In this document: in pieces, positions 1 to 6,862 of the stretch
Numbering within the stretch: the stretch's first letter is position 1
Layout of the letters: the number at the start of each line of letters is the position of its first letter
NCBI RefSeq assembly: GCF_030269125.1
Contig: NZ_BSSM01000021.1
Location: forward strand, 1-64,000
Direction of reading: 5' to 3'
Origin: Streptomyces hygroscopicus subsp. hygroscopicus
GTDB taxonomy: Bacteria > Actinomycetota > Actinomycetes > Streptomycetales > Streptomycetaceae
Length of the DNA stretch: 64,000 nt
Made by a program: the position numbers and the translations under genes
The notes under the pieces: model-generated
Database searches by the model: none
The model's input: the letters and a program-made list of their open reading frames with translations, nothing else
Told to the model about the DNA's origin: nothing

Positions 1-137
1 GCGGCCCAGAAGCCGAGCCGGTCAGCGCTGGCCTGTTCATACGCCTCCGCCGTGACGTTGGCGTGCGCGGCCAGGTCGGCGGGGGGCGCGAACCTGCGCT
101 CTTCCTTCAGCAGGTTGGCCAGGCTCTCATTGCTCAC
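1..137 (-). CDS. acs: Acetyl-CoA synthetase, N-terminal end (partial)
   Basis: This is the first 45 codons of an AMP-forming acetyl-CoA synthetase, running off the left edge. The enzyme converts acetate, ATP and CoA to acetyl-CoA. Read on the minus strand from the GTG at 137, the product begins VSNESLANLLKEERRF and continues through a Tyr-Glu-Gln segment to GFWA, the usual actinobacterial Acs start. An AAAGGCGG ribosome-binding site lies five bases upstream of the start. It diverges from the deacetylase-like lipoprotein gene across a 357-bp spacer. The family is clear from the N-terminus; the catalytic part is outside the window. Confidence 0.85.
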   Translation of the reverse strand, partial: MSNESLANLLKEERRFAPPADLAAHANVTAEAYEQASADRLGFWA

Positions 138-494
138 GACATCCGCCTTTCGAGGGTGTCCGATGTGTCCCAGGCCACAGCTCATCAGACGTGGGGGGCC
201 GGTGACAAGGGTCGTCCGGAATATTGGTTTAGACCTGTGGGTCCGCGAGGTGTAGAGGCGGGGCGACCCTTCGCAAAGGGCCGGTAACGCCACGTAAAGA
301 CCTTTCATGGCTTCTCGTGGCGAATGGCCTAAGAAATCCCTCGCGATGGTGGATAAATCATTTGATCGGCTTGTCGTACTAATTCCTTCCCGGGTCCGTG
401 CGATCTTGGGCGGCGCCGCCGGTTCGAACCTGGCGGATCACCACAAAAGCCCTCGCCAGCGTTCGTCCGAGAGAAGGAAGAAGGTGGGCGGAAC
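138..494. other. Divergent intergenic region acs / deacetylase lipoprotein
   Basis: No gene is seen in these 357 bases, which hold the divergent promoters of acs and the lipoprotein gene. A near-palindrome TGGTTTAGACCT at 225-236 resembles the DasR-responsive element core TGGTCTAGACCA. A small hairpin (CCCTT/AAGGG) lies near 267-280. The stretch around 310-400 is less G+C-rich than its surroundings, as expected for a promoter. Confidence 0.5.
223..238. promoter_or_regulatory. Possible DasR-like (dre) operator
   Basis: The sequence ATTGGTTTAGACCTGT matches the remembered dre consensus ACTGGTCTAGACCACT at 12 of 16 positions and keeps most of the central dyad. It sits between a deacetylase-like gene and acs, where control by an aminosugar regulator would make metabolic sense. 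Assignment rests on the motif alone. Confidence 0.3.
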
Positions 495-1766
495 ATGGCC
501 GCCACCCAGAGGATCGCCGTCGGCGTGGTCGCCGCGGCCTGTGCCGCGTCGCTCGCGGCCTGCGGGACCGGCCCCGACGGTGCGAAACAGGGGACGTCCG
601 GCCCGCAGCGGGGGGCGCCCGCGGCACCCGCGCCCAAGAGCGTGCTGCGGCTGATCGGCGACGGATCGACCGCGTACACCGGCGCGCAGCCCCATCTGCC
701 CAGGCCCGAGCGGCTGAAGCCCGGTCAGAAGCCCCCGCAGTTCGTCGTCTTCTCCTGGGACGGGGCGGGCGAGGACAGCCAGAAGCTGTTCTCGCACTTC
801 CGCAAGGTCGCCAAGGAGAACAACGCCAACATGACGTTCTTCCTCAGCGGGGTCTATCTGCTGCCCGAGGACAGACGCGACCTCTACAAGCCGCCGCAGC
901 ACTCGCCGGGCAGCTCCGACATCGGCTTCAACGACCAGCGGGGGATCGGCGACACCGTCAAGCAGGCCCGGCTCGCCTGGCTGGACGGCAACGAGATCGG
1001 CACCCACTTCAACGGCCACTTCTGCGGGCCCGACGGCGGGGTCGGCACCTGGTCGGTGGACGAGTGGAAGAGCGAGATCACCCAGGCCAAGCAGTTCGTG
1101 GAGAACTGGAAGACGAACTCGGGCATGAAGAACGCGGCCCCGCTGCCCTTCGACTACGACAAGGAGCTGATCGGCGGCCGCACCCCCTGCCTGGAGGGCC
1201 GGAAGAACTTCGTGAAGGCGGCCCGCCAGATGGGCTTCCGCTACGACTCCAGCGGGGTCGACAACCAGCTCTGGCCGAAGAAGAAGGACGGCCTGTGGGA
1301 CCTGTCCATGCAGCTGGTCCCCTTCCCCGGGCACGACTACGAGCAGCTGACCATGGACTACAACTTCATGATCAGCCAGTCCGGCACCCAGACCCAGGGC
1401 GACCCCGACAAGTTCGACTACTGGGGCGACCAGGTGCGCGACGGACTCCTCCAGGGCTTCGAGCGTGCCTACGACGGCAACCGCGCGCCCCTGATCATCG
1501 GCAACCACTTCGAGTCCTGGAACGGCGGCACCTACATGCGCGCCGTCGAGGAGGTGGTGAAGAAGGTCTGCAACAAGCCCGAGGTGCGCTGCGTCTCCTT
1601 CCACCAGCTGGCCGACTGGCTGGACGCCCAGGACCCCAAGACCCTCGACATGCTGCGGGGCCTGAAGGTGGGTGAGGCGCCCAAGCAGGGCTGGGCGTCC
1701 TTCCTCTCCGGCTCCCCGGCCCCGGCGCCCAAGGGGGTCCCCGGGGCGCCGGCGGTCAAGGGGTAG
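495..1766 (+). CDS. Lipoprotein with polysaccharide deacetylase (NodB-like) domain
   Basis: The product has 423 residues. It starts with a basic n-region, a hydrophobic segment and an LAAC lipobox (Cys at about residue 22), so it should be exported and lipid-anchored. A NodB-type domain follows: FSWDGAGED near residue 85 stands where family members have the TFDDG metal and catalytic motif, and THFNGHF near residue 169 supplies the paired metal-binding histidines. Such enzymes remove N- or O-acetyl groups from cell-wall or chitin-like polymers. The C-terminus is an Ala/Pro-rich tail. It diverges from acs, and released acetate could be activated by Acs (inference). The exact substrate cannot be read from sequence. 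Confidence 0.75.
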   Translation: MAATQRIAVGVVAAACAASLAACGTGPDGAKQGTSGPQRGAPAAPAPKSVLRLIGDGSTAYTGAQPHLPRPERLKPGQKPPQFVVFSWDGAGEDSQKLFSHFRKVAKENNANMTFFLSGVYLLPEDRRDLYKPPQHSPGSSDIGFNDQRGIGDTVKQARLAWLDGNEIGTHFNGHFCGPDGGVGTWSVDEWKSEITQAKQFVENWKTNSGMKNAAPLPFDYDKELIGGRTPCLEGRKNFVKAARQMGFRYDSSGVDNQLWPKKKDGLWDLSMQLVPFPGHDYEQLTMDYNFMISQSGTQTQGDPDKFDYWGDQVRDGLLQGFERAYDGNRAPLIIGNHFESWNGGTYMRAVEEVVKKVCNKPEVRCVSFHQLADWLDAQDPKTLDMLRGLKVGEAPKQGWASFLSGSPAPAPKGVPGAPAVKG

Positions 1767-1802
1767 CCGCCGGGCGGGACCTGTCGGGCGGGAGTCCGCA
1801 CA

Positions 1803-1890
1803 CCGGGGTCCGTGTACCGAGGGTCCTCAACCCGGGGTCCGTATGCCGAGGGTCCTCAACCCGGGGTCCCTCGCGCCGGTTCCTCACCGC
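1803..1890. repeat. 29-bp tandem repeat, three copies
   Basis: Units begin at 1803, 1832 and 1861 with CCGGGGTCCG-like sequence followed by GAGGGTCCTCAA. The first two are near identical and the third is diverged. The array lies between two convergent genes. A 29-bp period does not preserve a reading frame, so it is probably non-coding. Confidence 0.8.
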
Positions 1891-1897
1891 GGAGTCC

Positions 1898-2947
1898 TCA
1901 CGCGGGCGTGGAGACACTCGCCTCGACGCCCGCCTGGATGCCCGGGATGCCCGTCTCGATGCCGTCACCCGCGCCCGCGCCCACGCCCTCGCCGAGCACG
2001 AACCCGGGGTCGACCTGAGCCGCCAGGTCGGCCCCGGTGCGCTCGTTGCCCCACGACTCGGCGTTCTTCAGATGGAAGTGCACCATCTGGCGCATGTAGC
2101 GTTCCCGGTCCCGCCGTTCGTACGTGGCGTCCGCGGTGGCCCGCAGGGTCGCGAGCGCACGCGCGTTGGCCTCCTCCAGGAGGTCGAACCGCGGCGGGCG
2201 GCCCTTCTCCATGGCCCGCACCCAGTTCGAGCGCCCGACCGTGACCAGCAGGTCGTCCCCGACCTCCGCGCGCAGGAAGTCGATGTCGTCCTGCTCCTGG
2301 ATCTTGTTGCCGACGACCTTCAGGGCGACGCCGAAGTCGCGGGCGTACTCCTTGTACTGGCGGTAGACGGAGACGCCCTTGCGGGTCGGTTCGGCGACGA
2401 GGAACGTCATGTCGAAGCGGGTGAACATGCCGGAGGCGAAGGAGTCCGAGCCCGCGGTCATGTCGACCACCACGTACTCGTCGGGGCCGTCGACGAGGTG
2501 GTTCAGGTACAGCTCCACCGCGCCCGTCTTGGAGTGGTAGCAGGCGACCCCCAGGTCGGCGTCGCTGAAGGGGCCGGTGACCATCAGGCGGACGGCGCCG
2601 CCGTCGAGCTCCACCGGACGCGCGCAGGCGTCGTAGACCGGATTGGGCTCGCGCACCCGCACCAGCCGCGAGCCCCGCCCTGGCGGGGTCGTCTTGATCA
2701 TGGTGGCGGCGGAGGCGATGCGCGGGTTGCTGCCGCGCAGGTAGTCCTTGATCAGCGGCAGCCGCTCGCCCATCGCGGGCAGCGCCGCCGCCTCGGTCTC
2801 GTCCAGCCCGAGCGCGGGGCCGAGGTGCTGGTTGATGTCCGCGTCGATCGCCACGACGGCGGTTCCGGCCTGGGCGAGATGGCGGATGAAGAGGGAGGAG
2901 AGCGTGGTCTTGCCGCTCCCGCCCTTCCCGACGAAAGCAATTTTCAT
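1898..2947 (-). CDS. CooC/MinD-like P-loop ATPase
   Basis: This 349-residue protein starts MKIAFVGKGGSGKTTLS, a Walker A of the deviant MinD/CooC/ParA class, with IDADINQH following at about residue 35. A DMTAGSDSF stretch further on is the likely Walker B region. The ATG at 2947 is chosen because the P-loop begins within six residues of it. Relatives act as metal-cofactor maturation or partitioning ATPases, but the partner is unknown. The C-terminal 25 residues are Gly/Ala-rich. It is divergent from the Fic-like gene with a 101-bp spacer. Function beyond ATP-dependent dimer switching is not assignable. Confidence 0.75.
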   Translation of the reverse strand: MKIAFVGKGGSGKTTLSSLFIRHLAQAGTAVVAIDADINQHLGPALGLDETEAAALPAMGERLPLIKDYLRGSNPRIASAATMIKTTPPGRGSRLVRVREPNPVYDACARPVELDGGAVRLMVTGPFSDADLGVACYHSKTGAVELYLNHLVDGPDEYVVVDMTAGSDSFASGMFTRFDMTFLVAEPTRKGVSVYRQYKEYARDFGVALKVVGNKIQEQDDIDFLRAEVGDDLLVTVGRSNWVRAMEKGRPPRFDLLEEANARALATLRATADATYERRDRERYMRQMVHFHLKNAESWGNERTGADLAAQVDPGFVLGEGVGAGAGDGIETGIPGIQAGVEASVSTPA

Positions 2948-3039
2948 GTTCACCAAGCGTAGTCGCCCGATAGCTTTAGGTGGCATGGCCGAGTGAAGAA
3001 GACCACTCCTTCGTGGGGTCTGCCGATCGGGTGCGTAGG

Positions 3040-3059
3040 GTCGTACTCATGAGTACGAC
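3040..3059. promoter_or_regulatory. 20-bp perfect palindrome spanning a start codon, with -10 TAGGGT
   Basis: The palindrome has half-site GTCGTACTCA and is centred on the ATG of the Fic-like gene. A TAGGGT hexamer at 3036-3041 ends seven bases before the ATG, a spacing typical of leaderless mRNAs. A protein bound here would block initiation, so this is a candidate operator. Confidence 0.5.
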
Positions 3060-3873
3060 AGGCGCGACCGCCGATCCGCTCGCGGCCCTGGGCGCACTGC
3101 CCGGCGTGGCCGAGTCCGTGGAGTCCGTGCGCAAGGCCGTGGACCGGGTCTACGGGCACCGGATCATGCGCCGACGCAGCAACGAGATCACGTCCGAGGC
3201 GGCCCTGCGCGCCGCCCGCGGCTCGGCGGCGCTCTCCGGCGCCGACTGGGCACTGGAGGAGGTGCGCCGGCGCACCGACTTCGGCACCGACGACGAGGCC
3301 AGGGTGATGGGCGCGGCCCTCCGGCTGACCGCCGAGGCGGGCCAGCTGCTGTCCATCTGGCGGCAGTCGCCGCTGCGGGTGCTGGCCCGGCTGCACCTGG
3401 TGGCCGCGGCGAGCGACGACAGCCGGGTCGGCCGGCCGCGCCAGGACGGCGAGGCGGTGGACGAGCCGCTGATCGAGCTGCCGCTGCCGGACGCGCGGGA
3501 GGTCTCCGGGCGGCTGGAGGGCCTCGCGGACCTGATCATCGCGGGCAGCTCCGCACCGGCGCTGGTGACGGCGGCCGTGGTGCACGGCGAACTGCTCGCG
3601 CTGCGCCCCTTCACCTCGCACAACGGGCTGGTCGCGCGGGCCGCCGAGCGCATCGTGCTGATCGGCAGCGGCCTGGACCCCAAGGCGATCTGTCCGGCCG
3701 AGGTGGGCCATGCCGAACAGGGGCGGGCCGAGTACCTGGCGGCCCTGGAGGGCTATGTCTCGGGCACTCCCGAGGGCATGGCGGACTGGATCGCGCACTG
3801 CGGGCGCGCGGTCGAGTTCGGGGTGCGTGAGTCGACGGCGGTGTGCGAGGCGCTGCAGCGCGGCGCGGCCTGA
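3049..3873 (+). CDS. Fic/DOC-like protein with degenerate active site
   Basis: The 274-residue protein resembles actinobacterial Fic-family proteins. Around residues 178-195 it reads LALRPFTSHNGLVAR, where active Fic AMP-transferases have HPFxxGNGRxxR. The catalytic His is Arg and the Arg of GNGR is Leu, so nucleotide transfer as in classical Fic enzymes is doubtful. The ATG at 3049 is chosen because it sits 7 bases after a TAGGGT -10 box and inside a perfect palindrome, and because conserved-looking sequence begins there. It is divergent from the CooC-like ATPase. Some annotations of similar proteins say 'oxidoreductase'; I see no support for that. Confidence 0.65.
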   Translation: MSTTGATADPLAALGALPGVAESVESVRKAVDRVYGHRIMRRRSNEITSEAALRAARGSAALSGADWALEEVRRRTDFGTDDEARVMGAALRLTAEAGQLLSIWRQSPLRVLARLHLVAAASDDSRVGRPRQDGEAVDEPLIELPLPDAREVSGRLEGLADLIIAGSSAPALVTAAVVHGELLALRPFTSHNGLVARAAERIVLIGSGLDPKAICPAEVGHAEQGRAEYLAALEGYVSGTPEGMADWIAHCGRAVEFGVRESTAVCEALQRGAA

Positions 3874-4225
3874 GCCGTCCGGAAGGGGCCCGGACAGGGT
3901 TGCGGCGGTACGAGTACTCGTACCGCCGCTGGCATGAGCACCGGGTTACCAGGCGTCCTCGAATACTCGCCCATCAGGTCGGGGACTTTGCCCGCACCTG
4001 GTGCGGCTGGCCCGTAATCGACGGGTCGACGTCGCGTGGGTGCCCGGTGTGCATGCGGTGGTCCGTGGGCCAAATGCGTCGTGATCGGGGATCCTCTCGG
4101 ATTTCCTTGGTCGCGCGGGCCGCTGATTTCTTTGTACCGCGCGCTCGTGACAAGCGGAACCCCTGCCCGCACTTCTTTGCCTTCGGGTGCGAGCAGGGGC
4201 CGGAACGGGCGTCGGCGGGAGGGTC
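3874..4225. other. Convergent intergenic region
   Basis: No convincing gene is seen in these 352 bases. They separate the convergent Fic-like and HAD genes. The main feature is the 28-bp palindrome at 3902-3929. Otherwise the sequence has mixed composition, with an AT-richer patch near 4090-4140. Confidence 0.5.
3902..3929. terminator. 28-bp perfect palindrome, probable bidirectional terminator
   Basis: Each half-site is GCGGCGGTACGAGT and its complement, with no loop bases. It begins 28 bp after the Fic-like stop codon and lies between convergent genes, so a terminator is the simplest reading. The uninterrupted symmetry would also suit a protein-binding site. Confidence 0.6.
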
Positions 4226-5056
4226 TCAGACGGTGCTCCGGCGCCGGTTGGCGTACCAGACGAGGCCGGCCGTCGCGGCCGCCGCTCCCACGGCCGCCGC
4301 CGCGACCAGCGCGGGCCGCGGCGGCACGGAGAGGGCGGGCAGCCGCTTCTTGAGCGGGACGGGGCGGCGGAACTCCAGTACCGGCCAGTTCCGTGCGACG
4401 GCCTCGCGGCGCAGCGCCCGGTCGGGATTGACGGCGTGCGGGTGTCCGACGGCCCGGAGCATCGGCAGGTCGGTCACCGAGTCGCTGTAGGCGTAGCAGC
4501 GCTCGAGGTCGTAGCCCTCGGAGGCGGCCAGCTCGCGGATCGCCTCCGCCTTGGTCGGGCCGTACGCGTAGTACTCCACCTCGCCGGTGAAACAGCCGTC
4601 CTCGCCGACGACCATGCGGGTGGCCACCACCCGGTCGGCGCCCAGGAGTTCGCCGACCGGCTCGACCACCTCGGCGCCCGAGGTGGACACGATCACCACG
4701 TCCCGGCCGGCCGTGTGGTGCTCCTCGATGAGCGAGGCGGCCTCGTCGTAGATGATCGGGTCGATCAGGTCGTGCAGGGTCTCGGCGACGATCTCCCGCA
4801 CCTGCTGCTGGTTCCAGCCCCGGACCATGTCCGACAGATAGGCGCGCATGCGCTCCATCTGGTCGTGGTCCAGGCCGCCGACCAGGAACACGAACTGGGC
4901 ATAGGCGGTGCGCAACGCGGCCCTGCGGTTGATCAGCCCGCCTTGGTAGAAGGACTTGCTGAAGGTGAGTGTGCTGGACTTCGCGATGACCGTCTTGTCC
5001 AGGTCGAAGAAGGCCGCCGCGCGCGGCAAGGAGTGGTTTTCCACGTCCCCGAGCAT
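4226..5056 (-). CDS. HAD-superfamily (SerB-like, subfamily IB) phosphatase
   Basis: The 276-residue protein has HAD motif I FFDLDKTVI near residue 17, a motif II VSTSG and motif IV YSDSVTDLPML near residue 190. An alpha-helical cap lies between motifs I and II, as in HAD-IB phosphoserine phosphatase relatives. The C-terminal 30 residues form an Ala/Val-rich membrane segment followed by RRRSTV, so it may be membrane-anchored. Streptomyces homologues are annotated as morphological-differentiation-associated, a label I recall but cannot test. It lies opposite the pilus operon. Substrate unknown. Confidence 0.8.
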   Translation of the reverse strand: MLGDVENHSLPRAAAFFDLDKTVIAKSSTLTFSKSFYQGGLINRRAALRTAYAQFVFLVGGLDHDQMERMRAYLSDMVRGWNQQQVREIVAETLHDLIDPIIYDEAASLIEEHHTAGRDVVIVSTSGAEVVEPVGELLGADRVVATRMVVGEDGCFTGEVEYYAYGPTKAEAIRELAASEGYDLERCYAYSDSVTDLPMLRAVGHPHAVNPDRALRREAVARNWPVLEFRRPVPLKKRLPALSVPPRPALVAAAAVGAAAATAGLVWYANRRRSTV

Positions 5057-5191
5057 AGGCGCCCACCATTCGGCGTAAGGTGGGGCGCGTGGGTTTGCCT
5101 GAGAGGGCTCTCGGGTACACCATGGAAGTCACGGATCGTTCGCGACCGTGCTAACCCGGTCCGGCTCCTCCCCCCCCGAGTCGGCCGTGGG

Positions 5192-5226
5192 GACGACCCC
5201 CGCTCTCCCCCCCGGCGGGGGTCGTC
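5192..5226 (+). terminator. Stem-loop terminator or attenuator
   Basis: A 12-bp G+C-rich stem (5' arm GACGACCCCCGC at 5192-5203, 3' arm at 5215-5226) encloses an 11-base C-rich loop. A GGGTTTTT run follows at 5237. It lies 37 bases downstream of the tiny reading frame at 5122. Confidence 0.5.
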
Positions 5227-5403
5227 GCATGTCCGGACGGGTTTTTCCCCGCCTTCCCTCCCTCGTACGGCCCAACGGCCGACGCCTTCGCGTCGCGACC
5301 GCCGGTTCGGTGCGCCCATGATTCGTTACTCGCGGTAATCGCAGGGCTGCGCTGAGGAAGTCGTACAGGCGTCAGTGCAGGGTCACCGGTTTGGGTGACG
5401 AAG

Positions 5404-5450
5404 TTATTCACAGGGCCTGGGTTGTCCACGGTTTTCCACCAAGATCCACA
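5404..5450 (+). promoter_or_regulatory. Cluster of four DnaA-box-like 9-mers
   Basis: TTATTCACA (5404), TTGTCCACG (5422), TTTTCCACC (5432) and AGATCCACA (5442) lie in 47 bases; the last three are spaced exactly 10 bp apart on one strand. The Streptomyces consensus is TTGTCCACA. This matches the pattern of weak, phased boxes in DnaA-controlled or DnaA-binding sites. Confidence 0.5.
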
Positions 5451-5634
5451 TGATTTCCCGGTTCGCTGCACCGTCATTCCCACGCGCTCCCGCCGCGGCG
5501 AGTTCACGGCCGGTTCCGTTTGCGGGACGCGTATGGCCGATTCGTGCCGACCGTTCATATGGAAGCCGCTCGCCGGTTCTCCACGTGCAGGGAAATCGCG
5601 TGGTCGCAGGGCCGCGCGGCGAAGGGGGAACACC

Positions 5635-6732
5635 GTGTCCGGAACCATCACCCATGACCCGCCACCCGCCCGCGGAGGCAGTCCGCTCATCGTCACCGAG
5701 GACGCCGCGCTCCTGGACGACCTGCTGCGCCTGTGCGCGGCCGCGGGCGCGACCCCCGAGGTGCACCACGGCATCCCCGACCAGGGGGACGCCTGGGCGG
5801 CGGCCCCGCTCGTCCTGGTCGGGGACGACGCCGCCCACCGGCTGCTCGGCGCCGCGCGCCGGCGCCAGGTGGTGCTGATCGGCCGGGACCAGGACGACCC
5901 GGACGTGTGGCGACGCGCCATGGAGATCGGCGCCGACCACGTCCTGATGCTCCCGGACGGCGAGCAGTGGCTGGTCGACCGGATCGCCGACGTCGCCGAG
6001 GGGGTCGGCCGCCCGGCCCTCACCGTCGGTGTGATCGGCGGCCGGGGCGGGGCCGGGGCGTCCACCCTGGCCTGCGCGCTCGCCGTCACCTCCGCCCGCG
6101 AGGGGCTGCGCACCCTGCTGGTGGACGCCGATCCGCTCGGCGGCGGCCTGGACGTGCTGCTCGGCGGCGAGGGCGCCGAGGGCCTGCGCTGGCCGGCCTT
6201 CGCCGCGTCCCGGGGCCGGGTCGGCGGCGGCGCCCTGGAGGAGTCGCTGCCCGCGCTGCACTCGCTGCGGGTGCTCAGCTGGGACCGCGGCGACTGCGTC
6301 GCGGTGCCGCCACAGGCCGTGCGCGCGGTGCTCGCCGCCGCCCGGCGCCGCGGCGGCACCGTCGTGGTCGACCTGCCCCGCCGCCTGGACGACGGGGTCG
6401 GCGAGGTCCTGGCCCAGCTCGACCTGGCCCTCCTCGTCGTCCCCGCCGAACTGCGGGCGGTCGCGGCGGCCGGGCGCGTGGCCGCCGCCGTCGGCGTGGT
6501 CGTCCGCGACCTGCGGGTCGCGGTGCGCGGGCCGTACGCGCCGGGTCTGGACGACCAGGAGGTGGCGCGGCTGCTCGGCCTGCCCCTGGCCGGGGAGGTC
6601 CCGGTGGAACCCGGGCTGCTGCGGCCGGGGGACGGCGGGAAACCGCCGGGCGCGAGCGGCCGCGGTCCGCTGGCCCGGTTCTGCCTGGGGTTCTGGGAGC
6701 GGGTGCTGGTGGAGCCGGGGGGTGCCAGGTGA
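5635..6732 (+). CDS. CpaE/Ssd-like MinD-family protein of the Tad pilus operon
   Basis: The GTG at 5635 follows a GAAGGGGGAA ribosome-binding site and gives 365 residues. An N-terminal receiver-like region (to about residue 120) precedes a MinD/ParA fold with a P-loop GGRGGAGASTL near residue 133 and VDADPLGGG near 163. The P-loop has Ala where Lys normally contacts phosphate, so ATP hydrolysis may be weak or absent. Homologues are CpaE in Tad systems and Ssd, a septum-site-determining-like protein of actinobacteria. It is the first gene of the operon leading to TadA. Its role is probably polar or septal placement of the pilus machine (inference). Confidence 0.8.
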   Translation: MSGTITHDPPPARGGSPLIVTEDAALLDDLLRLCAAAGATPEVHHGIPDQGDAWAAAPLVLVGDDAAHRLLGAARRRQVVLIGRDQDDPDVWRRAMEIGADHVLMLPDGEQWLVDRIADVAEGVGRPALTVGVIGGRGGAGASTLACALAVTSAREGLRTLLVDADPLGGGLDVLLGGEGAEGLRWPAFAASRGRVGGGALEESLPALHSLRVLSWDRGDCVAVPPQAVRAVLAAARRRGGTVVVDLPRRLDDGVGEVLAQLDLALLVVPAELRAVAAAGRVAAAVGVVVRDLRVAVRGPYAPGLDDQEVARLLGLPLAGEVPVEPGLLRPGDGGKPPGASGRGPLARFCLGFWERVLVEPGGAR

Positions 6733-6862
6733 GCTTCGAAGGGGTCGATCACGCTGATGACGCGACTGCGGCCCACGGCCTCGGCGGCCGGCCCGCGTGC
6801 CCTTGGGGCGGCCGGCCCGCGTGCCTTCGGGAGCGTGCGCTGCCCGAGGGGGGCGGTGCGCG

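Larger units (their letters stand above)
5057..5634. other. Long 5' region before the pilus operon
   Basis: These 578 bases hold no sizeable gene. From left to right they contain a tiny reading frame at 5122-5154 (product MEVTDRSRPC), a strong hairpin at 5192-5226, a thymine-rich stretch near 5240, and a DnaA-box-like cluster at 5404-5450. The combination suggests a regulated leader upstream of the Tad-like operon. Confidence 0.5.
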
